Shown here: positions 23,101 through 37,878 of the stretch, piece after piece
How the letters are laid out: the number at the start of each line of letters is the position of its first letter
Position numbering within the stretch: position 1 is the first letter of the stretch
Assembly: GCF_964355755.1 (NCBI RefSeq)
Contig: NC_092674.1
Span: forward strand, 9,985,001-10,049,000
Source of the DNA: Antedon mediterranea
Lineage: Eukaryota; Echinodermata; Crinoidea; Comatulida; Antedonidae
Reading direction: 5' to 3'
DNA length: 64,000 nt
Program-made: the position numbers and the translations under genes
Notes under the pieces: model-generated
Seen by the model: the letters and a program-made list of their open reading frames with translations, nothing else
Told to the model about the DNA's origin: nothing
Databases searched by the model: none

Positions 23101-26100
23101 GGGCTATAATTACGTTATAAACGGCATGGACCGGGATGACGATACATGGGTTGGGGCGAGTAGGGTCCAGTAATTACAGAAACATACTTCTTGCCCCGGT
23201 CCATGCCGTCTAGCAGCCATTTTACGCCATTTTAAAACGTTACTACAATTTACGGTTTTTTTTTATATAAAATGTAATATAACCGGATGATATATACGTG
23301 ATAATTACGTTATAAACGGCATGGACCGGGATGACGATACATGGGTTGGGGCGAGTAGGGTCATTTCAGAAAAATACCACTTGCCCCGGTCCATGCCGTC
23401 TAGCTGTCATTTTACGCCATTTTAAAACGTTACTACAATTTAAGGTTTTTATAAAAAATGCAATGTAAACGTATGATTTATAGGGCTATGATTACGTTAT
23501 AAACGGCATGGACCGGGATGACGATACATGGGTTGGGGCTAGTCTGGTCCAGTTGTTTCAGAAAAATACCACTTGCTCCGGTCCATGCCGTCTAGCTGTC
23601 ATTTTACGCCATTTTAAAACGTTACTAAAATTTACGTTTTTTTAAATAAAAAATTCAATATAACCGGATGATATATAGGGCTATAATTACGTTATAAACG
23701 GCATGGACCGGGATGACGATACATGGGTTGGGGCTAGTAGGGTCCAGTAGTTTCAGAAAAATACCACTTGACCCGGTCCAGGCCGTCTAGCTGCCATTTC
23801 ACGCCATTTTAAAACCTTACTACAATTTAACGTTTTTATAAAAAATGCAATATAACCGGATGAAATATAGGGCTATAATTACGTTATAAACGGCATGGAC
23901 CGGGATGACGATACATGGGTTGGGGCGAGTAGGGTCCAGTCATTTCAGAAAAATACCACTTGCCCCGGTTCATGCCGTCTAGCTGTCATTTTAAGCCATT
24001 TTAAAACGTTACCGGTACTACAATTTAATTTTTTTAAATACAAAATGCAATATAACCGAATGATTTATAGGGGTATAATTACGTTATAAACGGCATGGAC
24101 CGGGATGACGATACATGGGTTGGGGCTAGTAGGGTCCAGTCGTTTCAGAAATATACCACTTGCCCCGGTCCATGCCGTCTAGCTGCCATTTCACGCCATT
24201 TTAAAACCTTACTACAATTTAACGTTTTTATAAAAAATGCAATATAACCGGATGATATATAGGGCTATAATTACGTTATAAACGGCATGGACCGGGATGA
24301 CGATACATGGATTGGGGCGAGTAGGGTCCAGTCATTTCAGAAACATACCTCTTACCCCGGTCCATGCCGTCTAGCTGTCATTTTACGCCATTTTAAAATG
24401 TTACTACAATTTAAGGTTTTCATAAAAAATGATATGTAAACGTATGATTTATAGGGCTATAATTACGTTATAAACGGCATGGACCGGCATGACGATACAT
24501 GGGTTGGGGCAAGTAGGGTCCAGTCAATTCAGAAAAATACCACATGCCCCGGTCCATGCCGTCTAGCTATCATTTTACGCCATATTAAAACGTTACTACA
24601 ATTTAACGTTTTTTTTTTTTTTATAAAAAATGCAATATAACCGAATGATTTATAGGGCTATAATTACGTTATAAACGGCATGGACCGGGATGACGATACA
24701 TGGGTTGGGGCTAGTAGGGTCCAGTCATTACAGAAAATTATCTCTTGCCCCGGTCCATGCCGTCTAGCTGCCATTTTACGCCATTTTAAAACGTTACTAC
24801 AATTTACGGTTTTCTTTAATATAAAATGTAATATAACCGGATGATATATAGGGCTATAATTACGTTATAAACGGCATGGACCGGGATGACGATACATGGG
24901 TTGGGGCGAGTAGGGTCCAGTCATTTCAGAAAAATACCACTTGCCCCGGTCCATGCCGTCTAGCTGTCATTTTACGCCGTTTTAAAACGTTACTACAATT
25001 TAAGGTTTTTATAAAAAATGCAATGTAAACGTATGATTTATAGGGCTATGATTACGTTATAAACGGCATGGACCGGGATGACGATACATGGGTTGGGGCT
25101 AGTCTGGTCCAGTTGTTTCAGAAAAATACCACTTGCTCCGGTCCATGCCGTCTAGCTGTCATTTTACGCCATTTTAAAACGTTACTAAAATGTACGTTTT
25201 TTTAAATAAAAAATTCAATATAACCGGATGATATATAGGGCTATAATTACGTTATAAACGGCATGGACCGGGATGACGATACATGGGTTGGGGCGAGTAG
25301 GGTCCAGTCATTACAGAAACATACTTCTTGCCCCGGTCCATGCCGTCTAGCTGCCATTTTACGCCATTTTAAAACGTTACTACAATTTACGGTTTTTTTT
25401 TATATAAAATGTAATATAACCGGATGATATATAGGGCTATAATTACGTTATAAACGGCATGGACCGGGATGACGATACATGGATTGGGGCGAGTAGGGTC
25501 ATTTCAGAAAAATACCACTTGCCCCGGTCCATGCCGTCTAGCTGTCATTTTACGCCATTTTAAAACGTTACTACAATTTAAGGTTTTTATAAAAAATGCA
25601 ATGTAAACGTATGATTTATAGGGCTATGATTACGTTATAAACGGCATGGACCGGGATGACGATACATGGGTTGGGGCTAGTCTGGTCCAGTTGTTTCAGA
25701 AAAATACCACTTGCTCCGGTCCATGCCGTCTAGCTGTCATTTTACGCCATTTTAAAAGGTTACTACAATTTACGTTTTTTTAAATAAAAATATCAATATA
25801 ACCGGATGATATATAGGGCTATAATTACGTTATAAACGGCATGGACCGGGATGACGATACATGGGTTGGGGCGAGTAGGGTCCAGTCATTACAGAAACAT
25901 ACTTCTTGCCCCGGTCCATGCCGTCTAGCTGCCATTTTACGCCATTTTAAAACGTTACTACAATTTACGGTTTTTTTTTATATAAAATGTAATATAACCG
26001 GATGATATATAGGACTATAATTACGTTATAAACGGCATGGACCGGGATGACGATACATGGGTTGGGGCGAGTAGGGTCCAGTCATTTCAGAAAAATACCA

Positions 26101-29100
26101 CTTGCCCCGGTCCATGCCGTCTAGCTGTCATTTTACGCCATTTTAAAACGTTACTACAATTTAAGGTTTTCATAAAAAATGCAATGTAAACGTATGATTT
26201 ATAGGGCTATAATTACGTTATAAACGGCATGGACCGGGATAAAGATACATGGGTTGGGGCAAGTAGGGTCCAGTCAATTCAGAAAAATACCACTTGCCCC
26301 GGTCCATGCCGTCTAGCTATCATTTTACGCCATTTTAAAACGTTACTACAATTTAACGGGTTTTTTTTTTTTATAAAAAATGCAATATAACCGAATGATT
26401 TATAGGGCTATAATTACGTTATAAACGGCATGGACCGGGATGACGATACATGGGTTGGGGCTAGTATGGTCCAGTTGTTTCAGAAAAATACCACTTGCCC
26501 CGGTCCATGCCGTCTAGCTGTCATTTTACGCCATTTTAAAACGTTACTAAAATTTACGTTTTTTTAAATAAAAAATACAATATAACCGAATGATTTATAA
26601 GGCTAAAATTACGTTATAAACGGCATGGATCGGGATGACGATACATGGGTTGGGGCAAGTATGGTCCATTCGTTTCAGAAAAATACCACTTGCCCCAGTC
26701 CATGCCGTCTAGCTGTCATTTTACGCCATTTTAAAACGTTACTACAATTTAACGTTTTTAAAATAAAAAATGCAATATAAACGCATGATATAATAGGGCT
26801 ATAATTACGTTATAAACGGCATGGACCGGGATGACGATACATGGGTTGGGGCGAGTAGGGTCCAGTCATTTTAGAAAAATACGACTTGCCCCGGTCCATG
26901 CCGTCTAGCTGTCATTATACGACATTTTAAAACGTTACTACAATTTAAGTTTTTTTAAATAAAAAATGCAATGTAAACCTATGATTTATAGGGCTATAAT
27001 TACGTTATAAACGGCATGGACCGGGATGAAGATACATGGGTTGGGGCAAGTAGTGTCCAGTCAATTCAGAAAAATACCACTTGCCCCGGTCCATGCCGTC
27101 TAGCTGTCATTTTACGCCATTTTAAAACGTTACTACAATTTAGCGTTTTTAAAATAAAAAATGCAATATAAACGCATGATATAATAGGGCTATAATTACG
27201 TTATAAACGGCATGGACCGGGATGACGATACATGGGTTGGGGCGAGTAGGGTCCAGTCATTTCAGAAAAATATGACTTGCCCCGGTCCATGCCGTCTAGC
27301 TGTCATTTTACGACATTTTAAAACGTTACTACAATTTAAGTTTTTTTAAATAAAAAATGCAATATAACCGAATGATTTATAGGGATATAATTACGTTATA
27401 AACGGCATGGACCGGGATGACGATACATGGGTTGGGGCAAGTAGGGTCCAGTCATTTCAGAAAAATACCACTTGCCCCGGTCCATGCCGTATAGCTGTCA
27501 TTTTACGCCATTTTAAAACGTTACTACAATTTAAGGTTTTCATAAAAAATGCAATGTAAACGTATGATTTATAGGGCTATAATTACGTTATAAACGGCAT
27601 GGACCGGGATGAAGATACATGGGTTGGAGTAAGTAGTGTCCAGTCAATTCAGAAAAATACCACTTGCCCCGGTCCATGCCGTCTAGCAATCATTTTACGC
27701 CATTTTAAAACGGTACTACAATTTAACTTTTTTTTTGAATAAAAAATGCAATATAACCGAATGATTTATAGGGCTATAATTACGTTATAAACGGTATGGA
27801 CCGGGATGACGATACATGGGCTGGGGCCAGTATGGTCCAGTTGTTTCAGAAAAATACCACTTGCTCCGGTCCATGCCGTCTAGCTGTCATTTTACGCCAT
27901 TTTAAAACGTTACTAAAATTTACGTTTTTTTAAATAAAAAGTGCAATATAACCGAATGATTTTTAAGGCTATAATTACGTTATAAACGGCATGGACCGGG
28001 ATGACGATACATGGGTTGGGGCGAGTAGGGTCCAGTCATTTTAGAAAAATACCTCTTACCCCGGTCCATGCCATCTAGCTGTCATTTTACGCCATTTTAA
28101 AACGTTACTACAATTTAAGGTTTTCATAAAAATGCAATGTAAACGTATGATGTATAGGGCTATAATTACGTTATAAACGGCATGGACCGGGATGACGATA
28201 CATGGGTTGGGGCAAGTAGGGTCCAGTCAATTCAGAAAAATACCACTTGCCTCGGTCCATGCCGTCTAGCTATCATTTTACGCCATTTTAAACGTTACTA
28301 CAATTTAATTTTTTTTTTTTTTATAAAAAATGCAATATAACCGGATGATATATAGGGCTATAATTACGTTATAAACGGCATGGACCGGGATGACGATACA
28401 TGGGTTGGGGCGAGTACGGTCCAGTCATTTCAGAAAAATACCACTTGCCCCGGTTCATGCCGTCTAGCTGTCATTTTAAGCCATTTTAAAACGTTACCGG
28501 TACTACAATTTAATTTTTTTAAATACAAAATGCAATATAACCGAATGATTTATAGGGGTATAATTACGTTATAAACGGCATGGACCGGGATGACGATACA
28601 TGGGTTGGGGCTAGTAGGGTCCAGTCGTTTCAGAAATATACCACTTGCCCTGGTCCATGCCGTCTAGCTGCCATTTCACGCCATTTTAAAACCTTACTAC
28701 AATTTAACGTTTTTATAAAAAATGCAATATAACCGGATGATATATAGGGCTATAATTACGTTATAAACGGCATGGACCGGGATGACGATACATGGATTGG
28801 GGCGAGTAGGGTCCAGTCATTTCAGAAACATACCTCTTACCCCGGTCCATGCCGTCTAGCTGTCATTTTACGCCATTTTAAAATGTTACTACAATTTAAG
28901 GTTTTCATAAAAAATGCAATGTAAACGTATGATTTATAGGGCTATAATTACGTTATAAACGGCATGGACCGGGATGACGATACATGGGTTGGGGCAAGTA
29001 GGGTCCAGTCAATTCAGAAAAATACCACATGCCCCGGTCCATGCCGTCTAGCTGTCATTTTACGACATTTTAAAACGTTACTACAATTTAAGTTTTTTTA

Positions 29101-30186
29101 AATAAAAAATACAATATAACCGAATGATTTATAAGGCTAAAATTACGTTATAAACGGCATGGACCGGGATGACGATACATGGGTTGGGACGAGTAGCGTC
29201 CAGTCATTTCAGAGAAATACCACTTGCCCCGGTCTATGCCGTCTAGCTGTCATTTTACGCCATTTTAAAACGTTACTACAATTTAAGGTTTTCATAAAAA
29301 ATGCAATGTAAACGTATGATTTATAGGGCTATATTTACGTTATAAACGGCATGGACCGGGATGAAGATACATGGGTTGGGGCAAGTAGGGTCCAGTCAAT
29401 TCAGAAAAATACCACTTGCCCCGGTCCATGCCGTCTAGCTATCATTTTACGCCATTTTAAAACGTTACTAAAATTTACGTTTTTTTAAATAAAAAATGCA
29501 ATATAACCGAATGATTTATAAGGCTATAATTACGTTATAAACGGCATGGACCGAGATGACGATACATGGGTTGGGGCAAGTATGGTCCAGTCAATTCAGA
29601 AAAATACCACTTGCCCCGGTCCATGCCGTCTAGCTGTCATTTTACGCCATTATAAAACGTTACTACAATTTAACGTTTTTAAAATAAAAAATGCAATATA
29701 AACGCATGATATAATAGGGCTATAATTACGTTATAAACGGCATGGACCGGGATGACGAGACATGGGTTGGGGCTAGTAAGGTCCAGTCGTTTCAGTAAAA
29801 TACCACTTGACCCGGTTCATGCCGTCTAGCGGCCATTTCACGCCATTTTAAAACGTTACTACAATTTAACTTTTTTATAAAAAATGCAATATAACCGGAA
29901 GATATAATTATAGGGCTATAATTACGTTATAAACGGCATGGACCGGGATGACGATACATGGGTTGGTGCGAGTAGGGTCCAGTCATTATAGAAAAGTACC
30001 ACTTGCCCTGGTCTATGCCGTCTAGTTGTCATTTTACGCCATTTTAAAACGTTACTACAATGTAACGTTTTTAAAAATAAAAAATGCACTATAAACGTAT
30101 GGTTTATAGGGCTATAATTACGTTATAAACGGCATGGACCGGGATGACGATACATTGATTGGGGTAAGTAGGGTCCAGTCATTTCA
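20158..30186 (+). repeat. Satellite 1, left arm: about 51 monomers of 192-200 bp
   Basis: The unit is recognised by TTACGTTATAAACGGCATGG, then ATGACGATACATGGGTTGGGG, then CCGGTCCATGCCGTCTAGC, with TTTTACGCCATTTTAAAACG near its end. Unit starts were measured at 20204, 20396, 20588, 20785 and 20985. Each unit has a 15-bp inverted pair (for example 20983-20997 and 21057-21071) able to form a hairpin. Blocks repeat in higher-order form: three-monomer steps of about 575 bp (22330, 22908, 23482) and a 3107-bp step (20788 and 23895). Confidence 0.95.
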
Positions 30187-33100
30187 CCCACGTATCGTCT
30201 TCCCGGTCCATGCCGTTTATAACGTAATTATAGCCCTATAAATCATGTGTTTATATTCCATTTTTTAATTTAAAAAACGTTCAATTGTAGTAACGTTTTA
30301 AAATGGCGTAAAATGGCAGCTAGACGGTATGGACAGGGGCAAGTGGTCTTTTTCTATAATGACTGGACCCTACTCGCCCCAACCCATGTATCGTCATCCC
30401 GGTCCATGCCGTTTATAACGTAATTATAGCCCTATATATCATCCGTTTATATTGCATTTTTTATAAAAACGTTAAATTGTAGTAACGTTTTAAAATGTCG
30501 TAAAATCGCAGCTAGACGGCATGGACCGGGGCAAGTGGTATTTTTCTGAAACGACTGGACCCTACTAGCCCCAACCCATTTTTTGTCATCCCGGTCCATG
30601 CCGTTTATTACGTAATAATAGCCCTATAAATCATGTGTTTATATTCCATTTTTTAATTTAAAAAACGTTAAATTGTAGTAACGTTTTAAAATGGCGTAAT
30701 ATGAAAGCTAGACGGCATGGACCGGGGCAAGTGGTATTTTTCCGAAATGACTGGACACTACTCGCCCCAACCCATATATCGTCATCCCTGTCCATGCCGT
30801 TTATAACGTAATTATAGCCCTGTAAATCATATGTTTATATTGCATTTTTTAATTTAAAAATCGTTAAATTGTAGTAACGTTTTAAAATGGCGTAAAATGA
30901 CAGCTAGACGGCATGGACCGGGGCAAGTGGTATTTTTCTGAAATGACTGGACCCTGCTAGCCCCAACCCATGTATCGTCATCCCGGTCCATACCGTTTAT
31001 AACGTAATTATAGCCCTATATATCATCCGGTTATATTGCATTTTTTATAAAAAAAAAATTAAATTGTAGTAACGTTTAAAATGGCGTAAAATGACAGCTA
31101 GACGGCATGGACCGGGGTAAGAGGTATTTTTTTTAAATGACTGGACCCTACTCGTCCCAACCCATGTATCGTCATCCCGGTCCATGCCGTTTATAACGTA
31201 ATTATAGCCCTATATATCATCCGGTTATATTGCATTTTTTATAAAAACGTTAAATTGTAGTAAGGTTTTAAAATGGCGTGAAATGGCAAGTAGACAGCAT
31301 GGACCGGGTAAAGTGGTATTTTTCTGAAACTACTGGACCCTACTAGCCCCAACCCATGTATCGTCATCCCGGTCCATGCCGTTTATAACTTAATTATAGC
31401 CTTATAAATCATTCGGTTATATTGCATTTTTTATTTTTAAAAATTAAATTGTAGTACCGGTAACGTTTTAAAATGGCGTAAAATGACAGCTAGACAGCAT
31501 GGACCGGGAAAAGTGGTATTGTTATGCAATGACTGGACCCTACTCGACCCAACCCATGTATCGTCATCCCGGTCCATGCCGTTTATAACGTAATTATAGC
31601 CCTATATATCATCCTGTTATATTGCATTTTTTATTTTAAAAAACGTTAAATTGTAGTAACGTTTTAAAATGGCGTAAAATGACAGCTAGACGGCATGGAC
31701 CGGGACAAGTGGTATTTTTCTGAAACTACTGGACCCTACTAGCCCCAACCCATGTATTGTCATCCCGGTCCATGCCGTTTATAACGTAATTATAGCCCTA
31801 TAAATCATTCGGTTATATTGCATTTTTTATAAAAAAAACGTTAAATTTTAGTAACGTTTTATAATGGCGTTAAATGATAGCTAGACGGCATAGACCGGGG
31901 CAAGTGGTATTTTTCTGAAATGACTGGACCCTACTCGCCCCAACCCATGTATCGTCATCCCGGTCCATGCCGTTTATAACGTAATTATAGCCCTATATGT
32001 CATCCGGTTATATTCTATTTTTCATTTAAAAAAAACTTAAATTGTAGTAACGTTTTAAAATGGCGTAAAATGGCAGCTAGACAGCATGGACCGGGGCAAG
32101 TGGTATTTTTCTGAAACGACAGGAACCTACTAGCCCCAACCCATGTATCGTCATCCCGGTCCATGCCGTTTATAACGTAATTATAGCCCTCTATATCTTC
32201 CGGTTATATTGCATTTTTTTATAAAAAAAAAACTTAAATTGTAGTAACATTTTAAAATGGCGTAAAATGGCAGCTAGACGGTATGGACCAGGGCAAGTAG
32301 TACTTTTCTATAATGACTGGATGCTACTCGCACCAACCCATGTATCGTCATCCCGGTCCATGCCGTTTATAACGTAATTATAGCCCTATATATCATCCGG
32401 TTATATTGCATTTTTTATAAAAAAGTTAAATTGTAGTAACGTTTTAAAATGGCGTGAAATGGCCGCTAGACGGCATGGACCGGGTCAAGTGGTATTTTTC
32501 TGAAACGACTGGACCCTACTAGCTCCAACCCATGTATCGTCATCTCGGTCCATGCATGCCGTTTATAACGTAATTATAGACCTAAAAATCATTCAGTTAT
32601 ATTGCATTTTTTATATAAAAAAAAACGTTAAATTGTAGTAACGTTTTAAAATGGCGTAAAATGATAGCTAGACGGCATGGACCGGGGCAAGTGGTATTTT
32701 TCTGAATTGACTGGACCCTACTTGACCCAACCCATGTATCGTCATCCCGGTTCATGTCGTTTATAACGTAATCATAGACCTATAAATCATTCGGTTATAT
32801 TGCATTTTTTATAAAAAAAAAAACACGTTAAATTGTAGTAATGTTTTAAAATGGCGTAAAATGATAGCTAGACGGCATGGACCGGGGCAAGTGGTATTTT
32901 TCTGAATTGACTGGACCCTACTTGCCCCAAACCATGTATCGTCATCCCGGTCCATGCCGTTTATAACGTAATTATAGCCCTATAAATCATATGTTTACAT
33001 TGCATTTTTTATGAAAACCTTAAATTGTAGTAACGTTTTAAAATGGCGTAAAATGACAGCTAGACGGCATGGACCGGGGCAAGAGGTATTTTTCTTAAAT

Positions 33101-36100
33101 AACTGGACCCTACTTGCCCCAACCCACGTATCTTCATCCCGGTCCATGCCGTTTATAACGTAATTATAGCCCTATATTTCATCAGGTTCTATTGCATTTT
33201 TTATAAAAACGTTTAAATTGTAGTAAGGTTTTAAAATGGCGTGAAATGGCAGCTAGACGGCATGGACCGGGTCAAGTGGTATTTTTCTGAAACTACTGGA
33301 CCCTACTAGCCTCAACCCATGTATCGTCATCCCGGTCTATGCCGTTTATAACGTAATTATAGCCCTATAAATCATTCGGTTATATTGCATTTTGTATTTA
33401 AAAAAAAATTAAATTGTAGTACCGGTAACGTTTTGAAATGGCGTAAAATGGCAGCTAGACGGCATGGACCGGGGCAAGTGGTATTTTTCTGAAACGACAG
33501 GACCCTACTAGCCCCAACCCATGTATCGTCATCCCGGTCCATGCCGTTTATAACGTAATTATAGCCCTATAAATCATACGGTTATATTGCATTTTTTATA
33601 AAAAAAAAACTTAAATTGTGGTAACGTTTTAAAATGGCGTAAAATGGCAGCTAGACGGCATGGACAGGGACAAGTGGTATATTTCTGAAACGACTGGACC
33701 CTACTAGCCCCAATCCATGTATCGTTATCCCGGTCCATGCCGTTTATAACGTAATTATAGCCCTATAAATCATTCGGTTATATTGCAATTTTTATAAAAA
33801 AAGACGTTAAATTGTATTAATGTTTTAAAATTGCGTAAAATGATAGCTAGACGGCATGGACCGGGGCAAGTGGTATTTTTCTGAATAGACTGGACCCTAC
33901 TTGCCCCAACCCCGTGTATCGTCTTCCCGGTCCATGCTGTTTATAACGTAATTATAGCCCTATAAATCATACGTTTATATTGCATTTTTTATGAAAACCT
34001 TAAATTGTAGTCGCGTTTTAAAATGGCGTAAAATGACAGCTAGACAGCATGGACCGGGGCAAGTGGTATTTTTCGAAAATGACTAGACCCTACTCGTCCC
34101 AACCCATGCATCGTCATCCCGGTCCATGCCGTTTATAACGTAATTATAGCCCTATAAATCATACGTTTATAGTGCATTTTTTATTTTTAAAAACCTTAAA
34201 TTGTAGTAACCTTTTAAAATGGCGTAAAATGACAGCTAGACGGCATGGACCGGGGCAAGTGGTACTTTTCTATTATGACTGGACCCTACTAGCACCAACC
34301 CATGTATCGTCATCCCGGTCCATGCCGTTTATAACGTAATTATAGCCCTATATATCATCCGGTTATGTTGCATTTTTTATAAAAAAAGTTAAATTGTAGT
34401 AACGTTTTAAAATGGCGTGAAATGGCCGCTAGACGGCATGAACCGGGTCAAGTGGTTTTTTCTGAAACAACTGGACCCTACTAGCCTCAACCCATGTATC
34501 GTCATTCCGGTCCATGCCGTTTATAACGTAATTATAGCCCTATAAACCATTCGGTTATATTGCATTTTTTATTTAAAAAAACGTTAAATTGTAGTAACGT
34601 TTTAAAATGGCGTAAAATGATAGCTACACGGCATGGACCGGGGCAAGCGGTATTTTTCTGAATTGACTGGACCCTACTTGCCCCAACCCATGTATCGTCA
34701 TCCCGGTCCATGCCGTTTATAACGTAATTATAGCCCTATAAATCATATGTTTACATTGCATTTTTTATGAAAACCTTAAATTGTAGTAACGTTTTAAAAT
34801 GGCGTATAATGACAGTTAGACGGCATGGACCGGGGTAAGAGGTATTTTTCTTAAATGACTGGACCCTACTCGCCCCAACCCATGTATCGTCATCCCGGTC
34901 CATGCCGTTTATAACGTAATTATAGCCCTATATTTCATCAGGTTATATTGCATTTTTTATAAAAACGTTAAATTGTAGTAAGGTTTTAAAATGGCGTGAA
35001 ATGGCAGCTAGACGGCATGGACCGGGTCAAGTGGTATTTTTCTGAAACTACTGGACCCTACTAGCCCCAACCCATGTATCGTCATCCCGGTCCATGCCGT
35101 TTATAACGTAATTATAGCCCTATAAATCATTCGGTTATATTGCATTTTGTATTTAAAAAAATTAAATTGTAGTAACAGTAACGTTTTAAAATGGCTTAAA
35201 ATGACAGCTAGACGCATGGACCGGGGCAAGTGGTATTTTTCTTAAATGAATGGACCCTATTCGCCCCAACCCATGTATCGTTGTCCCGGTCCATGCCGTT
35301 TATAACGTAATTATAGCCCTATATATCATCTTGTTATATTGCATTTTTTATTTAAAAAAACGTTAAATTGTAGTAACGTTTTGAAATGGCGTAAAATGAT
35401 AGCTAGACGACATGGACCGGGGCAAGTGGTATTTCCTGAATTGACTGGACCCTACTTGCCCCAACCGATGTATCGTCATCCCGGTCCATGCCGTTTATAA
35501 CGTAATTATAGCCCTATAAACCATTCGGTTATATTGCATTTTTTATTTAAAAAAACGTTAAATTGTAGTAACGTTTTAAAATGGCGTAAAATGATAGCTA
35601 GACGGCATGGACCGGGGCAAGTGGTATTTTTCTGAATTGACTGGACCCTACTTGCCCCAACCCATGTATCGTCATCCCGGTCCATGCCGTTTATAACGTA
35701 ATTATAGCCCTATAAATCATATGTTTACATTGCATTTTTTATGAAAACCTTAAATTGTAGTAACGTTTTAAAATGGCGTATAATGACAGCTAGACGGCAT
35801 GGACCGGGGTAAGAGGTATTTTTCTTAAATGACTGGACCCTACTTGCCCCAACCCATGTATCGTCATCCCGGTCCATGCCGTTTATAACGTAATTATAGC
35901 CCTATATTTCATTAGGTTATATTGCATTTTTTTGATAAAAACGTTAAATTGTAGTAAGGTTTTAAAATGGCGTGAAATGGCAGCTAGACGGCATGGACCG
36001 GGTCAAGTGGTATTTTTCTGAAACTACTGGACCCTACTAGCCCCAACCCATGTATCGTCATCCCGGTCCATGCCGTTTATAACGTAATTATAGCCCTATA

Positions 36101-37878
36101 AATCATTTGGTTATATTGCATTTTGTATTTAAAAAAATTAAATTGTAGTAACAGTAACGTTTTAAAATGGCTTAAAATGACAGCTAGACGGCATGGACCG
36201 GGGCAAGTGGTATTTTTCTGAAATGAATGGACCCTACTCGCCCAACCCATGTATCGTTATCTCGGTCCATGCCGTTTATAACGTAATTATAGCCCTATAT
36301 ATCATCCTGTTATATTGCATTTTTTATTTAAAAAAACGTGAAATTGTAGTAACGTTTTGAAATGGCGTAAAATGATAGCTAGACGGCATGGACCGGGGCA
36401 AGTGGTATTTTTCTGAATTGACTGGACCCTACTTGCCCCAACCGATGTATTGTCATCCCGGTCCATGCCGTTTATAACGTAATTATAGCCCTATAAATCA
36501 TTCGGTTATATTGCATCTTTTATATAAAAAAAACGTTAAATTGTAGTAACGTTTTAAAATGGCGTAAAATGATAGCTAGACGGCATGGACCGGGGCAAGT
36601 GGTATTTTTCTGAATTGACTGGACCCTACTTGCCCCAACCCATGTATCGTCATCCCGGTCCATGCCGTTTATAACGTAATTATAGCCCTATACATCATAC
36701 GTTTACATTGCATTTTTTATGAAAACCTTAAATTGTAGTAACGTTTTAAAATGGCGTAAAATGACAGCTAGACGGCATGGACCGGGGTAAGAGGTATTTT
36801 TCTGAAATGACTGGACCCTACTCGCCCCAACCCATGTATCGTCATCCCGGTCCATGCCGTTTATAACGTAATTATAGCCCTATAAATCATACGTTTACAT
36901 TGCATTTTTTATGAAAACCTTAAATTGTAGTAACGTTTTAAAATGGCGTAAAATGACAGCTAGACGGCATGGACCGGGGTAAGAGGTATTTTTCTGAAAT
37001 AACTGGATCCTACTCGCCCCAACCCATGTATCGTCATCCCGGTCCATGCCGTTTATAACGTAATTATAGCCCTATATTTCATCCGGTTATATTGCAATTT
37101 TTATAAAAACGTGAAATTGTAGTAAGGTTTTAAAATGGCGTGAAATGGCAGCTAGACGGCATGGACCGGGGTAAGAGGTATTTTTCTGAAATAACTGGAC
37201 CCTACTAGCCCCAACCCATGTATCGTCATCCCGGTCCATGCCGTTTATAACGTATTTATAGCCCTATAAATCATTCGGTTACATTGCATTTTTTATTTTT
37301 AAAAATTAAATTGTAGGACCGGTAACGTTTTAAAATGGCGTAAAATGACAGCTAGACGGCATGGACCGGGGCAAGTGGTATTTTTCTAAAATGACTGGAC
37401 CCTACTCGCCCCAACCCATGTATCGTCATTCCGGTCCATGCCGTTTATAACGTAATTATACCCCTATATATCATCCTGTTATATTGAATTTTTTATTTAA
37501 AAAAACGTTAAATTGTAGTAACGTTTTAAAATGGCGTAAAATGACAGCTAGTAGACGGCATGGACCGAGGCAAGTGGTATTTTTCTGAAACGACAGGACC
37601 CTACTAGCCCCAACCCATGTATCGTCATACCGGTCCATGCCGTTTATCACGTAATTATAGCCCTATAAATCATCCGGTTATATTGCATTTTTTATTTTAA
37701 AAAACGTTAAATTGTAGTAAGGTTTTAAAATGGCGTAAAATGACAGCTAGACGGCATGGACCGGGGCAAGTGGTATTTTTCTGAAACGACTGGACCCTAC
37801 TAGCCCGAACCCATGTATCGTCATCCCGGTCCATGCCGTTTATAACGAAGTTATAGCCCTATAAATCATAGCCCTAGT
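30187..37878 (-). repeat. Satellite 1, right arm: about 39 monomers in reverse orientation
   Basis: From 30187 the same monomer reads on the opposite strand (CCCGGTCCATGCCGTTTATAA, then CGTAATTATAGCCC). The switch is abrupt: the forward unit breaks off after CAGTCATTTCA at 30186 and the reverse unit begins within its ATCGTC block. The arm continues to the right terminal unique sequence at about 37879. Arms differ in length (10.0 against 7.7 kb), so they have expanded or contracted separately. Confidence 0.94.

Noticed and set aside
20788-28574. Recurring 64-codon frames (20788, 21180, 23895, 28380) as a repeated small protein gene
   Set aside because: They are the same stretch of satellite 1 in duplicated blocks; neighbouring monomers lose the frame by indels, and there is no coding signature.
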